NCBI RefSeq assembly: GCF_001039355.2
Contig: NW_019775669.1
Coordinates: 771,376-835,375, forward strand
DNA length: 64,000 bases
Origin: Lingula anatina
Lineage: Eukaryota > Brachiopoda > Lingulata > Lingulida > Lingulidae
Reading direction: 5' to 3'
A program made the position numbers and the translations under genes. Positions 37,801 through 58,262 of the stretch are shown here, piece after piece; the stretch's first letter is position 1, and each line of letters begins with the position of its first letter. The notes beneath the pieces were generated by a model. That model worked only from the letters and a program-made list of their open reading frames with translations. It was not told the DNA's origin and did not search any database.

Positions 37801-40800
37801 AGGAAGGGCGGGGTGGGACAAATCGGCCCAGGTAATTGGTGTTGTATTCTGATATAAGACATGGTGTTCCCCCTCGATTGATGACACCAAGGGGCCTATG
37901 AGGGCATCGATGCCGCCTAAGGTGAATGAGAGAAAAAGAGTCAATGAATTATTTCAAAAGCACTGTTAATCATGCCTCGAATGATACAATTCAGGTGGAT
38001 TCTTCTATTTTTTTTCTCTTGACATGTGAGAAAAACTGTTATCACCTAAAATGAAACACATGTTCTTGATTAATCAAAATAAATAAGTAGATAAATAAAT
38101 AAATTCCTACTCTGACTTAAGTGAGACACTTTGCAAACAGAACACGTACTTAAAGGTTTGAAAACCCCCCAAAATGCTAATTTTTGTCATCCATAGCTTC
38201 TTATAAAACCTTACATACACCTTAAAAATGATTTAGCCCCTTAAATAGTTTTCTGGTGGGTACCTGATGTTCTTATTTTCATTAGAGCTTATAGGAAAAT
38301 GGTCACTGTTATAATGACTGGCCAGTCATTTTAAGCTAAAATCTGCCTTTACAGATTTTATCAACCGTCAAATCCAAGTGCAGGCAAGGTTAGATAAATG
38401 ATTCATGAGTATGAAAAAATTGCTTATTTTCCTGGGAAAATCCATTTTAATGGATAAACCTCATGGAATGTGCCTTAAAAAAAGGTTTGATGTAGCAGGA
38501 CTGGCTTTACTCAACAGTATTCTTTCTTAGGCAAAAACTACTCAGAAAAAAATATACAACAAATAGTTTCGACAGGATTTCATTTTATTATTTTTTCTTT
38601 CAAAATACAAAGTAAGTGGATGGAAAGTAAGTTTAGCATGTGGTTTCTATTATGAACTGTGTGTATAACTATTTGGCAATGGGCAGAGTTAGGATAAGTA
38701 ACTAACAACAATGACATTGATCTGTTAGTTTCAAATATTGACTCAAGGCAATGAAAGTTAAACACGATGTAGATATAAATCTGGTGCAGGTAACTTTTAC
38801 CTGAACAAAAAGTACCATTGATTTTAGATTCTCATTAAATACTAGCTGAACTTTGGGGACTTTGTAGTTGATTTTATGTTTTACAGTGAGGCTTTACAAA
38901 AAAATACTTCATTTTATCAATGTTTTACGAGTACCTTCATATATTCATTCTAAACATGCAAAAAACATCTAAATCTCAAACTCTGCACCCTAATTAAATT
39001 TTCCCTTTCATCTGTGAAATGTTTGAGAGATGTAGGGGAGCAGTTGTTATCAGCATACCACGCCCAATCCTATGGTAACCAGGCCCTACTACTATGCCCC
39101 TGTGTTATCAGAGCTAGGTATTAACATTCCTCTTGTTGCAAAAGTTACCAGTATATCAAATGTAAGCCATGGCTTTAAAGGAACATGTAATCTAACAAAC
39201 TTTGTTGTTAATGGCTTGTAATAGAAGTTACATCAAACAAACTGGAAATAGACCCTAGCTGTACAAGAGTTTTATTTGTAATGGACTGCCATAGCATTTA
39301 TCACTAAGATTGGAACTTATAATAACCAACTTAGCCAAATCATTAATAATTTTACTTCTATGCAGTGAAAACATGCTCACTGATGTCTTACTCTTTAAAT
39401 TGGTTAAGTGATGAAGCATTCTGTTACTAGGTAACTGCTTATATAAACAACCCTAAAATATTTTGAATGCCTTGAGAGAAATAAATGTATACATTGAAGC
39501 ACAAAATGCAGTAATGTAATTTTGATCAAATCCCTAGGGATCCGGGTGAGGATGTGAATCGATTACTTCTATTTTAGGTGGTATAAACAAGTTGATTGTC
39601 TGTACAAGGACATAGGAGGTAACAGAAGGTTTCATTGTGTGGTTCTACTGTACATGTTTACACAAAAAAAAAAACTTTCATAAATTGTGACTTGTACAGC
39701 CCTCACCTTTCACATTAAAAGTTTTACGTAACTTACTCTCTAACTGCAGGTTAACTGTTTGCTTTATTCATAATGAATGGCTAAATATTATTTTTCAAAA
39801 CACAAATTTAGTAGGTCTCTGGTTTAATGTAAATAAGGACTTACAAAACATCTTATTTTGCTAAAATGTGCTCTACACATAATGATGCAAAAGTATGTGG
39901 ATTTTCTGCTTTTCAAGGAAGTATTTTCTGCATTTCAAAAATGGATTCCTCCAATTTAAGTTGAATATGTGAAGTAGACAAATATTTACTACTAATTTTT
40001 CATACCTTTCTTCTGTTTCATTTCGTGACTTTATGTGCAAGCTAGTAAAATGCCTCATGAATACTGATTTAACATATGAAAACAGCATTTAAATTCCAGT
40101 CATGAATTCCATTAGCTAAGCTTCAGCCCACTTGATAAATGATCTTAGAAGTGAACAACTTAACATTCACCTAATATTTCACATGAGGCAAAGGCATGTC
40201 ATCTTTAAACTTATTTTCTTGAGGGAATTTAAGCATTTATGTAGACATGTACAATGTATACATGTCAAAGAACAGTACACACATGGAACACCATTTGGAA
40301 TACTTAATTGCTGTGTTGGTTCTACTCAGGAAATTCAATATCCCACTAGCCTTGTGTTATTACATGTAATTGTTTATGCATTTTAGTTGTACCTTGTGTA
40401 TATGAAGCAATGACATCTAAATTATACTTATAGTATATCATTTATTTAATTTGTCATAAAACATTGCTGCATACAAGCTGATGTATCCAGCTAATTAAGT
40501 TGCCTTGGATAAAAGCTTTCATTTAACAAACTTCCACACATTTTTTATATAGATAGAAAAATGAAAACATGAAAAATATAATATTTAACAATTAAGCCTT
40601 CATAAACCATATACGATTTTTCATTCAAAACCTTTTACGTAAATGTCATTGCAAAATATAACGGCCACATTTCATAAATTTCAAAAGAAGGCAAGAGATA
40701 TCCAATGGGTAATAAAATAATGATTTTTGAAACCTTAGCATTATCTGACAAAAAAAGCATTGGGTGATTAATGAGAAAAAGATGCTCTCTCCAAATAGTT

Positions 40801-41073
40801 CTGAGATTATGCATCTATAGTGGGCCCATAAATTCAGTGTCAACCATCACCAATCCGATCCAAACTTCAAAAATATCAAACTCATTTAGAAGAATTCCAT
40901 GACAAATTGCCACAGGGTTATTTGCACCGGCCATAGTGTACGCCACAGCCGCAAGCGTCATTGACAGCATCTCACGAGCATTAATGAAACGGGCACCTGC
41001 CCCTTATTTTACGCTAAAATACACATTTTACTTACCCACAGTTACATATCTCGCAGATACACCTTCTTGTCAT
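34853..41073 (-). CDS. SAXO1/2: SAXO (stabilizer of axonemal microtubules, FAM154-type), complete
   Basis: Five exons on the minus strand: 41073-41036, 37916-37740, 37265-37153, 36421-36335 and 35850-34853. They join in phases 2, 2, 1 and 1 into 470 aa, close to the usual SAXO1 length. The N-terminus MTRRCICEICNCG-RHRCPHRP is the Cys-rich signature of SAXO1/2, interrupted by intron 1 after the second base of the GGG glycine codon. PCLISEY follows. The rest is a series of Mn-type modules, each with a D-G/L-x-S/T-T....DY core and a conserved Lys/Pro-rich linker (for example MDMTTSYRKEY, MDLRSTTHLEF, FDGSTNYNHDY). By family knowledge these modules bind and stabilise microtubules of cilia and flagella. 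Intron 1 is 3.1 kb. It lies head-to-head with EFL1 and tail-to-tail with the ADAMTS-like gene. Confidence 0.93.
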
Positions 41074-42224
41074 CTTTGACTGTTTTCTGCGACTGTTATC
41101 TTCACACTATTAAAGATGTTCTTATTAAACCCGACTTCTCCCGTTTCTGTTGTACAGATAGGCATACGCGTGCACGTTGTCAAGCACCACAACAGACTCT
41201 TGTTTATTTAACCCTTTGTAACTAGGTTGTTGCTTGGAGAGGTTGGGTCAAAGAAACAGTTTAAATAATTTGAATAAGACAAATAAAATAACATATATAT
41301 GCTGACTTCAATTATGAATAACTAAAAAGGTGACATCTTATGGATTTTGGTGAGATATTTGTTGTTTCGAGATCATCAAGTTGTGTTTTAACAAATTTTA
41401 CGTAGCAAGCGCAACCCTTTGGATTAATGGACTTGCCCTTCCACAACCGGAAGCAGATTTAAAAAATACATGGATTGTTCATTGGTGAATCCATCAATAT
41501 AATTTGTAATGATTTAAAGTATTGAAGGGCATTAAACTATAAAGTAATTATTTTTATGTCATATTCCATTTTATGAATTGTTTTGGTTTGTTTTGTTCTA
41601 AATTCCTTTACCCTTAACTGAAAAATATTCCTTACATTAGATGCAGCCAGGAAGCATGCAGTGATCGAAGCAGACGGAGTACTATTTACACATTTTTATA
41701 CTACAGTTGGCTATGGTTGTGCCAAATTTATTGGTTTTTACGTATTAATGCACCAGAATCAGAAATATAGGTAAAACGGGTGGGTATTTAAAAGGTTCTA
41801 GCTTTTAACACAAAGTAATATGTTAGTTGCGACCTGCAATATTTGGACCCACGTTGCTCATTATTTACTGGACGTTGTGCAATGTATGTTTAAATTTCTT
41901 CGCGTATTTCTCTTCAGATCAAACTAAATACATCGTGTAATTCATTACAGTTACAAAGTGTGATCATTCGTCTACACATGGAATTGTACAGAATGAACTA
42001 CGTCGTCCATGCAAAAGTTTACTAGTACCAGCGATTTGCAATTGGCAGTTGTAAACTACATTTTTAGTTCTTGTAATCTAAGTTGCTTATTCGAGATTAA
42101 CTGTTTTAGCATTGTTATTAGTAGTGTCATTATCTGTTGGTACTTCTCCTGCGTAAGCTGGCTTAAAATATATTTTTAAGTGAAGTACCTGTACCACTTC
42201 AAAACCTAATTTCTTTCCAGAAAA
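41074..42224. promoter_or_regulatory. Bidirectional promoter region between SAXO and EFL1
   Basis: 1.15 kb separates the divergent start codons of SAXO (41,073, minus) and EFL1 (42,225, plus). An ETS-type ACCGGAAG motif lies at 41,446-41,453, typical of housekeeping promoters. EFL1's first coding exon begins at a clear acceptor (TTTCTTTCCAG, ending at 42,220), so EFL1 has a non-coding first exon in this interval. I could not fix its donor. No TATA box was placed. Confidence 0.5.
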
Positions 42225-50711
<8,487 letters not shown>

Positions 50712-51835
50712 GCTGAAACACCCAACACATGCGTGTCCTATGTACCTCTTCATGAATCCACTATTGGACAGTGAAATTGAGATTGTGCATGATAGCTGAC
50801 ATATTAAAAACAGGCATTGTTAACAAGTCCAGTGGTTTTTTAACAGTATACACTTTATTGGTTTACATAGACATTAAAGACACTAACAGTCAATTACAAT
50901 TTTTATCAGGTTGTTGGACCTTTAGAATAATTGTACAAATAGATCTTGAATGTGAGATTCTGCTATTGTTTATAGTTACTTTACAACATTTGTCTACTAT
51001 TTTACATAGCAATGTTATAAGATATATATTATTTATGTAGAAAATTGTTCAATATGTGAACATGAAAGGATTACACTTTCATGTTTAGTACAATCTGTCT
51101 TGTCAAGATGTGACATAACATGATAATTATAGAGCTTAAATTGTACATTTTGCAGCAACTGATAGAGAAACCATAATTTCACATCCATTTTTGCTCTATA
51201 CAATTAAATTGATTGTAACAACAAAATATACAAATATATAAATTGGGAAACTACTTTTTTGAATTTTGATCTTTGTACCAGTGATGCATATAAACAACAG
51301 AACCACAAATGATATCTTGTTACTGTTGCTTCTTTATACTTGTAATAAAAACATTCATACAGCACCCATTTTAGACTACATCAACTATGCTAACAAAAAT
51401 GTGTATAAAATAAAAAAAATCCTAAAAATTACACTTTAAATTGTCATATCCCTACAAATTCTGTACTTACACAAATAAGTCACTAAAGTGATAGCTGCAT
51501 GATTCTTTAAAACAAATGTCTATTTTTAACTAAGTAAAAACAAGTTATTGAAACAGTACTATACGTACCATTTTATGTTACAATTACAATACATTAAAGT
51601 GGTTTTGATCATCAAAATTAATGACAGTGTGATACCCGTTAAAGCAATTATTTTGGGACTGGTAACAAAAACACTCATTTCAATGCAGTTTATGGCCTGT
51701 TTTATCCAAAGAACATACTGCTCTGATGTGACTACAGGTGTGTAGCTCTAGGCATATGTTTTATGACTTCAAAAACTGTTGCTTCAAGTCACATGTGATC
51801 AGCTGTATAGCTCCTGGCTGCCCCATGATTCAGTA
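50712..51835. other. Tail-to-tail region: 3' UTRs of EFL1 and SMUG1
   Basis: About 1.1 kb, AT-rich, with no coding sequence supported. It contains an EFL1-sense AATAAA at 51,344-51,349 and a SMUG1-sense AATAAA (TTTATT at 50,854-50,859). If both are used the two transcripts overlap by about 0.5 kb in antisense orientation. Confidence 0.45.
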
Positions 51836-54488
51836 TCAGGAAGTGGGATTCCTTCCAGTTAGGTATTGCATTAAACCCATCTCCTCCAGCTGTTTGGCAA
51901 CTATATCTTCCCATCCTTTATTGGCAGCTGGGTTGATGGGACTGGGGTGCATGATGCTCTCCACTCGGATCCCCTCAATGCCGTGGTCCTGTAAGGCAGT
52001 CTGTGCACTCTGCTGAGCATAGCGCCCAATGCCAATTATAATTTTGGCATCCAAGAGCCTTACCACTCTACAAAATGCTGTGGCGCATGCCTGGCTGACA
52101 GACTTCCTCACAGCCACTTTCAATTGTGGAGGAGTGATATTTTTGCCAGTCTTGGACATATAGGCAAGTGGACAGAGATTGTGTATGTAGCAGTTTTGAA
52201 AGAAGACTTCTGGTTCCTTGCACACTTTTGCTAGAAATCCCCAAAACCTTGCACCGCTGACCTGAAAGATTATAAGTTACATTATGAAAAATGATTTTTG
52301 AAGGGGCATTGGTAATAAGAGTTGCTTAAAATATAGTTAAACAGAAAGTCAATCAGATAAAATAAACATCTTTGCCTGAAATGTAAATAATAAACCTAGC
52401 ATTTAGCAATATTTTCTGAAATAACAGTAATACACCATTCATTCAAAACTGAAGACGCTTTCATGTAGAAACTAATGTAACAAACCTTCAATTATATTAA
52501 TGAAATTGACAAAGTTCATTTATAGATCTGTTTTTATGGTTAAACTTTGTAGAAGCATATACTTTACCAATATGCATATCCCAATTTACTAACCTCACTC
52601 CTGGTACATTCCATCCCCTTTATGAGACGCTGTGGATGCTCCACCTGTGGCTTGTACACTGTGCCAGAGATTTTCAGCCAGTTTTTAACCATGCTCACTT
52701 CACCAAATGGAATCTGGGATATATAAGATGTAATTTTAGCATGTTTAGCGTGTTTGTCATTACAATTTACTTCATGTTTAATGTCTGTGCAATCCTATCT
52801 CACCTGAAGGCCCAGATGTATTTAACAAAAATGCACTTTGTTCCACTTTGGAGAAGAAAAAAAACATATGATGCCGAGGACAAATTATAACTGATACTAC
52901 TTGATGAATTGTTATTTTTTTCAAATCAAGTTAAAAAATCTGCACTCATAAATAAAATACATAATAACTGTCTCTATCATGCAAAATGGATAAACTATGT
53001 ACCCATTTCTAAACTTACCCCATTTTGAACCATCCCAAATGGTCCTGGGTTCATCCCTAGAAACAAGACTGGCCTCGTGGAGGTACAGTACTTCTGGACA
53101 AAGTTTGAATGTGGTTCATAAGCATACTCTAGTGGATTGTAGATATGAGTCACTGGTTCCCCCACTGGAATCTGACACAAAGTTCTGCACAAATCCAACT
53201 CAATCTTGAGAAACTCCTCAGCTATGTTGATGGTAGCATGATTGTAATAGGGAATCTTTCTGCTGTTCATCTCAATGGATAAATTTGTGTCTGGGATGCA
53301 TTTAGGCATGGGGCCATCTGCTGCCCAGAGAGGGCTTTGGGTGGAGAATTCTTGTTTCACACCCCCAAGAAATCTTTCGGATGTGTTATTTGCAGGCATC
53401 TGTGAACAGTTCTGTAGTGAGACATTAGAGTTCTGTCCACAGTTATACTGTGGTTCAGTGCCTCTTATTTCAGGCTGAGACCCATAATTATTAGATTGCA
53501 ATAAATTCATGAATGGTTCATTTTTAAAACTGATGTTGTTCTCTTGTGGATTATTGCTTTGGAAGACTTGGCTATACTGTCCTGCTGATACCATGCTGTT
53601 GGGCATAGAGTTATGTGCATTGAGATTACCACTGAATAATACATTGCCCTGCTGTTGACTGTTTATCTTTGGTTGTGCACCCCAGGACCCAGGAAAACTG
53701 TCCACTTGATAAGTTGCTGGGACAGGAGAATTTGCCATTAGGTTTCTCTGCTCTAACTCCTGCTGTGTATTTCCATAGTAACTCATGCTTGGTGTCATTC
53801 TGGAAACCCCTTGATAATACCCATTTGGCTGACTAGGTTGCTCTTGTTTTATTTGTGTATAGCCAGGTGCATTAGTAGGTAAATACATAGAAGAATATGA
53901 CATTGCACTGTTCTGTTGAGACTCCTGCATTCCAGCATTATAAATAAGCGCATTCTCTCTTCTACCATCAGGTGACATTTGGTGCATTGTAGAAACAGAG
54001 GATCTAAACTCCATATTGGCAGAAGAAATATGACCACTTGGTGCCCATGAACTATTCTGTTGTGGCACTACTTGGTTTTGGACCTGGTTATAATTGTATT
54101 GTCCTGCACCTTCAGTTGGGTTATAATGCTGTTGATACTGGAAGTGCTGATCTTCTCTACTGAGAGACTGTGGAGGGTGTACAAGTCCATTATTGGAATA
54201 CATCTGTTGGGAAGAATAGGGCACTGGGGGACTAGGACTGTATCCATAATGATATGCATTTACTGGTGCTCCATTTGTATTGCATTGGTTCTCTTGCTTA
54301 GGAGCAGGATATCCAGCCATCATACCATTTTGCACCATAGGTAAAGAATTTTGTCCCACATTGTACATTGTACCAGTGCCATCTGGTGGAGGATCCCCCA
54401 TATTTGTCCATTTGCAATACTTGTCTCCACTAAATGCACCATCAACAATTTCTTCTTTGTACTTCCTTTTCATGTGTAATTCTTCCAT
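51836..54488 (-). CDS. SMUG1: SMUG1 single-strand-selective uracil-DNA glycosylase with a long N-terminal extension
   Basis: Three coding exons on the minus strand, all joined in phase 0: 54488-53019, 52713-52594 and 52261-51836 (671 aa). The C-terminal ~265 residues are a complete SMUG1 domain. They include YNPLEYAYEPH, the catalytic-pocket motif GMNPGPFGM (about residue 476), SGARFWGFL, NLCPLAY and the second active-site motif HPSPINP (about residue 634). The enzyme excises uracil and 5-hydroxymethyluracil in base excision repair. Human SMUG1 is about 270 aa, so residues 1 to about 400 are extra. They are rich in Gln, Asn, Tyr, Ser, Pro and Gly, with few charges after an initial basic patch (KRKYKEE). 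The chosen ATG has a G at -3 and +4. An upstream in-frame ATG at 54,991, through a 5' exon, would add 14 residues. Confidence 0.93.
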
Positions 54489-54951
54489 AGCTGTAAATGG
54501 TTAAGAACATGATTAGATGTATATTAAAATGGGTACAAGTTTACTTTTTTAAAACTTTTGTTTACAATGTGAAACAATACAGGTGCATACACTTACAGTA
54601 CGTTTCACAGACAATATACAGAAAATAAACTAACTGATTTTAATAATTTAATATTAGAGGTGATCTTAAATCAGGGAAGGAAAAGAACATATTCAGTGAT
54701 ATCTACATGTCAATCCAACTACTTGCTTATTTAGAGTTAATTGGAATGATGAATTCTATTAACCTTGTTGTGAATTGAGTGAATCTATAATAGTGGATCA
54801 AATATAATCATTTAGTTTTTTAACTTTTCAACTGTCGTATTCTAGCAGCAAACATGTATAAAGACGTTTTATGCCCAAATTATATCCTAAATTTATGGCT
54901 GCGGCGAGGATCCCGAGGCCGGACAGCAAATGACAAAGCTAGCCAGCTTAC

Positions 54952-54991
54952 CTAGGCAAGGCCAGTTGAAAAATGTCTTCCATTGCTTCAT
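54952..54991 (-). other. SMUG1: SMUG1 upstream exon with an in-frame ATG (possible extra coding exon)
   Basis: The exon carrying the SMUG1 ATG at 54,488 begins at an acceptor (5' end 54,490). A matching donor follows 54,952 (CTAG then GTAAGC). From ATG 54,991 the reading frame stays open for 13 codons plus one base, and the phase fits: G plus CT makes an Ala codon just before the ATG at 54,488. This could give a protein starting MKQWKTFFNWPCLA. Otherwise it is 5' UTR, with the downstream ATG in the better context. Confidence 0.5.
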
Positions 54992-55079
54992 GTCAAGGAA
55001 AAGATTACTTACTTTTTTAGATCCCAGTCGTGTTGAATATTCAGATCCACATTCCAATATTTACAGTGGTTTCTCAACT

Positions 55080-55175
55080 TTGTAAATACTCAAAATTTAC
55101 TAATTTGCGGGACTCTTCAAACAATTCGCAGACCGGAAGTGTGCAATTGGACATGAAATGATGACGTCAGCAATT
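55080..55175 (-). promoter_or_regulatory. Probable SMUG1 promoter with ETS and CRE motifs
   Basis: Just upstream of the inferred first exon are ACCGGAAGTG (55,132-55,141, the consensus ETS/GABP site) and a perfect palindromic CRE, TGACGTCA (55,162-55,169), within 40 bp of each other. Paired ETS and CRE sites are typical of housekeeping and DNA-repair promoters in animals. Use here is inferred from motif and position only. Confidence 0.5.
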
Positions 55176-58100
55176 TCTGCGTAAATAGACGCACGTGTTT
55201 TTCAAAGAGTGATAACAAGAAAGAGAGAGTGTGTGTGTACTGTAAGAGAGAAAAAGGGAGGGAAAGGGGTATATAAGTAGTGTAAAACAAAGTGAAACTG
55301 TAATTCAGCGGACAAGGTGGATACTTGTACAAGTGTTTGAACCCCCTTGACCAGACTTTGAACATGCGTAGTACCGTAGAGAGGTGATCTCGAGTTTCCA
55401 GTGCACTGTGAAACTCAGGTGTTGTGAATGTTTGTGAGCGTATGTTTAAAAACTTGATTTATTGTCACGTCAGCTATGCGTGTCCTCAGACCTTAACCTC
55501 GGTACGACTGCATGTGCACTATGTACAGACGCCAGAAATAGAGGTGCGTACGTCGTACGTGGGCATTATCTTATTTCCGGATTAGCGCTGACATCGCTAA
55601 AGATAGGATTTTCTTATCGTTTACACTGGCAGACTAAAATATGTGCCCTTCCTGTCCAACATTAAACACTGGCGCACATAGTATTCTGTCACATAAAATT
55701 GCGTTTTCTAGTATTATGAGAATTCGGAATAACAAATACCATTAAAATCGGTTGGTCAATGTGGAAATAAAACAACGTCCGTCGATCTTTCTGCAATCAG
55801 GACATGGAAAAAATCATCGGCAAACGGAGGAGGGTTCAAAAAGGGCCATGTATCCCCTAGCTTTGAAGGTACCTCTGCTCCTTGAAATATGGATGACAAG
55901 GGAAAAGAGAAAAAGTAAACAATTTTTCATTCATATGCATTACACGTATTGCAGTAAAATTGGCCGATACTATTGTATATTTGAACGAAGCAAGATAAAA
56001 ATACCAGTCTTCATACCCTGTAGGTGGCGATTTTTATGGACAAGTTTTGTGGTTGATCATATGTCTTTGCCAAATAAAGACAACGAGGGGGAAGGAAACA
56101 GCAGACAGGAACCCCTACTTACAAAGGCTTATTATAGAAAATTTTCGGCTTTTATTGTTTTTTATTTATATTTTACTATTTTCAAGCAAGTACTCTAGCA
56201 ACCCAAGCAATATCCTTAGGCCGATCGACAGAACTTTGTATTAAACGTTGTACCATGTCTGAACCTTTATGACTCCTTCCGTCATTCAAATAACTTTAAA
56301 AATTCGAAATCGGTGGAAGAATCATAAAGACGATAGTAGTTCTTCCTAAACGAAACCTTAAAATGGTCTTGAAAACTTTGTTTGGATACAGTGTTCTGGC
56401 TGAGGAAGTAAGGTGACGCTGTGAATGTACTTAAAGAGTATCCAAAACGTGATGAAATCTGTTTTTGTGAGTATTTATCATCGGGCTTTTTTTCCCTTTT
56501 AAATGTCAAAAACCTACACCAACTCTACTTCTATTCACCCAAGAAAACAGTAGGGGAAAAGTTGAAACTACCCCTGCACTCGCCTTCATACGAATTTAAA
56601 ATGTTTTTAGAAACAACTGCTTCCCCCAGCCACACACGTGGCACATCGCCCAGACTTAACACACACGCGTCTAGACCATGGTATCATTGCACAATGGTGT
56701 AAACTAAAGAATTACGGCTTCGTAATTGAACAAAAGTAGAAAATTGAGTCGAAATAACTCGGTATAATTTCGAACGTTCGTCGGAATTGAATTCGTGTAC
56801 AGGTTAAACGAAAATGTGTGCACTGCAGATAGATTTCAATTCACTCGCGGAGAAGTGAACTTGTTAGGATCCATTAGAACCTAGACGGTCCCGTTAATTT
56901 GACAAAATGCATTTTAAGGAGAAAAAACAATATTAGCCACCAGCCAAACATTACGAATTGGCAAACGTGCTTGGGCCTCGGGCAATTAACTTTTTTAAAT
57001 GGAAACAATTTGCTTTCATCTGGTTGTGGTGTCAAGTCATTGTTCCTTCCTGCCGTGCGTGAAAAAAATAACACTCATTTTTCAAACTCGATACCCAGAA
57101 GAGAAAATGTACTGGGAATCTACATTAAACGATAACTCTTGACCTCAGACAGATGCGATAAATTACAAACGTTTCCCGAAATCCTGGCTGCGTAATTTTC
57201 ACCAGATCTAGAAAATAATAAGAAAACTGCAAGCTAAATTTTATCGTCTGCTGCTAGAATGCCTATAGCCACGTGAAATTAAGTTGCTGTTACGTACATG
57301 TAGCTATCGCGAGGTCCTCGATTTTGTCCTTGGCGCGTAACCTTTATTAACAATTTTTGTGCATATCTCACACTGAGAACAAAATTATTATGCATTTTAT
57401 CTTTCATCTTTCTTTCCGATAAACGAGATGCACTTCAAAGCAAAATGGATTTTATCAGAAGTCTGAAGACATGTTTTCGTCTGTGAGACAAAAAAGCGTC
57501 GAACACTGATACAGGAAAACGCCCTTATGTCCAGATGGGCATATTCTGCTCTTGTTCAACATGTCCACCGTTGGACTGACTTATTTTATTCACATCAACA
57601 TGAAAACACTTTTTACTTGCACATTCCAAGAAAGTTCAAGACCTTTTCATAAAAAGTAACTTGTAAAAATTATCGTAACTTGCATAGAAAAATAAATAAA
57701 TAAGTAAAAAATAAAACAAATAAATAAAACAACCTATTCCCAATCCACCATCAGAGAAGACGACCGGGAATCATAATTTTGATGAAAATATTCAAAAACG
57801 TTTACAGAATTAAAAGCGCATTCTTCTTTGCAGTAAACATCCAGGCAGGACTGTTATGTAGCCAGGTAACAAAGGGGTTTTCACCTGCAGATACCTTCCG
57901 TTCAAGGATATAACGATCAAGATGAAAACAAGGGCAAGAGTCAGCAAAAAAACACCTGGTGCACATTACGTGAACGTAAATCTGAGATTGTCAAGACATA
58001 CCCCTTGAATTCGATCTGCACTTTTCCATAGAATTCTAAAAAATGAGATTTTATCCAGGAAACGTGTACTAGTGGTAATGTCCACACAGGCTGGTGACGT

Positions 58101-58262
58101 CAAAAGAGAGTTTGTCGATGAGTTTTGAATGTGAACAGTAACAATGAAGCAAATAAATAATACAGGGAAAGCAGTCTTGAAAATATGCCAGGTGCAATAT
58201 ATCAAACAAATATCATGTTGAATTATCCAGTAATAAGAGATAAAAATAGCTATAATAATTAA
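55176..58262. other. Intergenic region upstream of SMUG1
   Basis: About 3.1 kb between the SMUG1 promoter and the inferred end of the chondroitin synthase transcript. Open frames here (the longest 148 codons, 55,752-56,198) show no recognisable domain or exon-like structure. An AAAT-type low-complexity patch lies at 57,690-57,731. I see nothing else of substance. Confidence 0.55.
57690..57731. repeat. AAAT-rich low-complexity repeat
   Basis: Imperfect repeats of AAAT with occasional G or C, interrupted once. Confidence 0.8.

Noticed and set aside
55752-56198. 148-codon open frame on the plus strand upstream of SMUG1
   Set aside because: No domain, no repeated or conserved motif, and low-complexity AT-derived residues. 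Length alone is not strong evidence here.
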